DNA of 16,573 nt from JAIBBG01 sp031417525. Its GTDB lineage: Bacteria; Bacteroidota; Bacteroidia; Flavobacteriales_D; Sanyastnellaceae. The stretch spans positions 1 through 16,573 of the forward strand of contig JANOVT010000366.1 in NCBI GenBank assembly GCA_031417525.1. Direction: 5' to 3'. The notes under the pieces were generated by a model, which was given only the letters and a program-made list of their open reading frames with translations, was not told the origin of the DNA and ran no database searches. Below are positions 16,401 through 16,573 of the stretch, in pieces (the first letter of the stretch is position 1; each line of letters opens with the position of its first letter). Position numbers and translations under genes: made by a program.

Positions 16401-16573
16401 TCACAGATAAGATAGGTTGTTGTTAAACCCGGAAAGGCATTTTGAATGGCATCCACAAATACTCCGGTTATCACGTTGCAAGCACCAGAAGGAATAGAAT
16501 ATTGATACCATCCATCCACAAAATTTGCAGCAGGAACAGGCATGGTGATCGACTGTCCAAGAGGATCCGTCCA
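13496..16573 (-). CDS. Giant T9SS surface protein with about 80-residue repeats (5' end beyond window)
   Basis: The C-terminal 1025 residues of a larger protein. The frame is open to the window edge, and the Met at 16543 lies inside a repeat and is not the start. Counted from the first visible codon, seven repeats are anchored by cysteines at 57, 138, 218, 297, 377, 455 and 535, a spacing of 78-81 residues. Each repeat has the form (V/I)C..... then a hydrophobic NxL stretch, GGxW, then FxPA..GxYxY; the first visible residues are the tail of an eighth. Next come Ig-like modules (about 605-760), two PKD-like modules (763-845 and 848-927) and a CHU_C domain (930-1025, with FAPNALTPDGDGINDVF and FDRWGDMIF), the type B T9SS signal. 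No catalytic motif is seen; a long repetitive surface stalk or adhesin is the likely role. It is the most upstream gene of the minus-strand array. The stop codon is followed at once by the inverted microsatellite. Confidence 0.9.
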   Translation of the reverse strand, partial: WTDPLGQSITMPVPAANFVDGWYQYSIPSGACNVITGVFVDAIQNAFPGLTTTYLICDDYAAFEMLQYLNGNAEPNGEWFNFDTGAPVSSIFDPATMNTQAFLYMIDTVPGCDPVFSVLTVDENQLPDAGENAAITVCQNAATFNMINYLGGNPNGGGLWYAPDNTPVSGNFNPATYVEGTYRYHQNGVVPCIDDDAFLNITFISDNPSGEPATITICENGNSVNMLNALNGNPLAGGSWTNSSGATVDGSFNPITENPGIYYYNYPNVVCIPQNVGLTIQVETLPNAGNNNVVSVCENTATINLNGLLSAGADIGGIWTDNNNQVVSANFTPPASGSSFQFNYEVNGNVCPDDNAIFTITLEPLSLTPLDVSLSMCSEDTSIDLHTLYPQLPTIEFENLNGTVAASIFDPSGSNGANIVAVLPSANSCPDGEGDITIAVTQPLFQEDSVTATLCNSLTNFNLASLDPLATAANGNWFNSNNDIIPPNIILDFTGSNTYHFISTLNTTCGGNELTAIVEVFNTTDAGPNNNVVFCFDHVPELLVDLMPQTAGGNGTWTFNGLPYTSPLVDPAGSETGSYVYFVPANGPCPADAAELFVTIQNGINYDAGENIELCAGSPDQQIGEAPSQNTTYLWSPATNLSNINSAFPFVNIPDDVGADITTNYHVEISDGVCTSEDDVQVTVYALPSFSIGDLYEICAGESISLGINTPGDYLWSPSFLFDDYTAQNTNLSTLQDVTVSLLVTNANGCTSTDEADIIVHPKPTIVFTPEYMASCSPLHIKYFLHDQSSNIDHVIWEIPGVQFFNEDTLETDLYETGIYDVNLTAYSDFGCTSSEQYNQVLEVYEIPTASFYSDPEELTTIDPIATFFSESINAVLYEWDFSGLGTSTEEQPIFEFPNGEPINFDICLKVTSEHGCIDSTCNILHLDNEYIFFAPNALTPDGDGINDVFLPVMRGFEESTYTLEIFDRWGDMIFVTTEYGKPWTGNVHDGGYFVQDDVYIWQVKVKDKENAEYRVFRGSLTVVR

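Overview
The window looks like a chromosomal segment of a gliding or environmental Bacteroidota (Flavobacteriia/Cytophagia/Sphingobacteriia-like). The evidence is three very large secreted proteins ending in CHU_C-type (gliding-motility-associated, type B) domains of the type IX secretion system (T9SS), two smaller proteins ending in type A T9SS sorting domains, promoter candidates of the TTG/TAnnTTTG type peculiar to this phylum, and no obvious Shine-Dalgarno sites. No RNA gene, CRISPR array or prophage module was seen.

Region 1 (about 1-6000) is accessory in character. Five short single- or two-gene units are separated from each other by copies of one modular, hairpin-rich repeat family: a small lipoprotein (203-637, +), a seven-bladed Kelch-like secreted protein (965-2182, -), a REP-associated tyrosine transposase or RAYT (2640-3191, +), a secreted protein with a GATase1/DUF4350-like N-terminus (3564-4496, +), and a two-gene operon of an XRE-family regulator plus a coiled-coil partner (4868-5898, +). 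Repeat copies lie at about 86, 684, 764, 2311, 3201 (inverted), 3315 (inverted fragment), 3342, 4520 and perhaps 5901. The RAYT is bracketed by an inverted pair, consistent with it being the enzyme that handles the family. The XRE operon is preceded by four half-sites at an exact 14-bp period; the last one overlaps the -33 promoter element, and the predicted transcript would be nearly leaderless.

Region 2 (about 6040-16573) is a tandem array, all on the minus strand, of three giant surface proteins. The array ends in a GUAA-tetraloop intrinsic terminator at 6048-6080. The two downstream genes (6183-9743 and 9989-13243) are paralogues with the same order of CUB, PKD, P-domain, CUB, Ig-like, PKD, PKD and CHU_C modules. 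The upstream gene (13496-16573, cut by the window edge) is built from at least seven Cys-anchored repeats of about 80 residues, followed by Ig/PKD modules and CHU_C. One such repeat also appears inside the 6183-9743 protein, which suggests module exchange across the array. Between the upstream gene and its neighbour lies a striking inverted hexanucleotide microsatellite (13378-13487).

The giant proteins probably act as exported adhesin-like surface proteins; the first 6 kb looks like a repeat-punctuated accessory region. All functional statements rest on motif reading by eye, without database searches.
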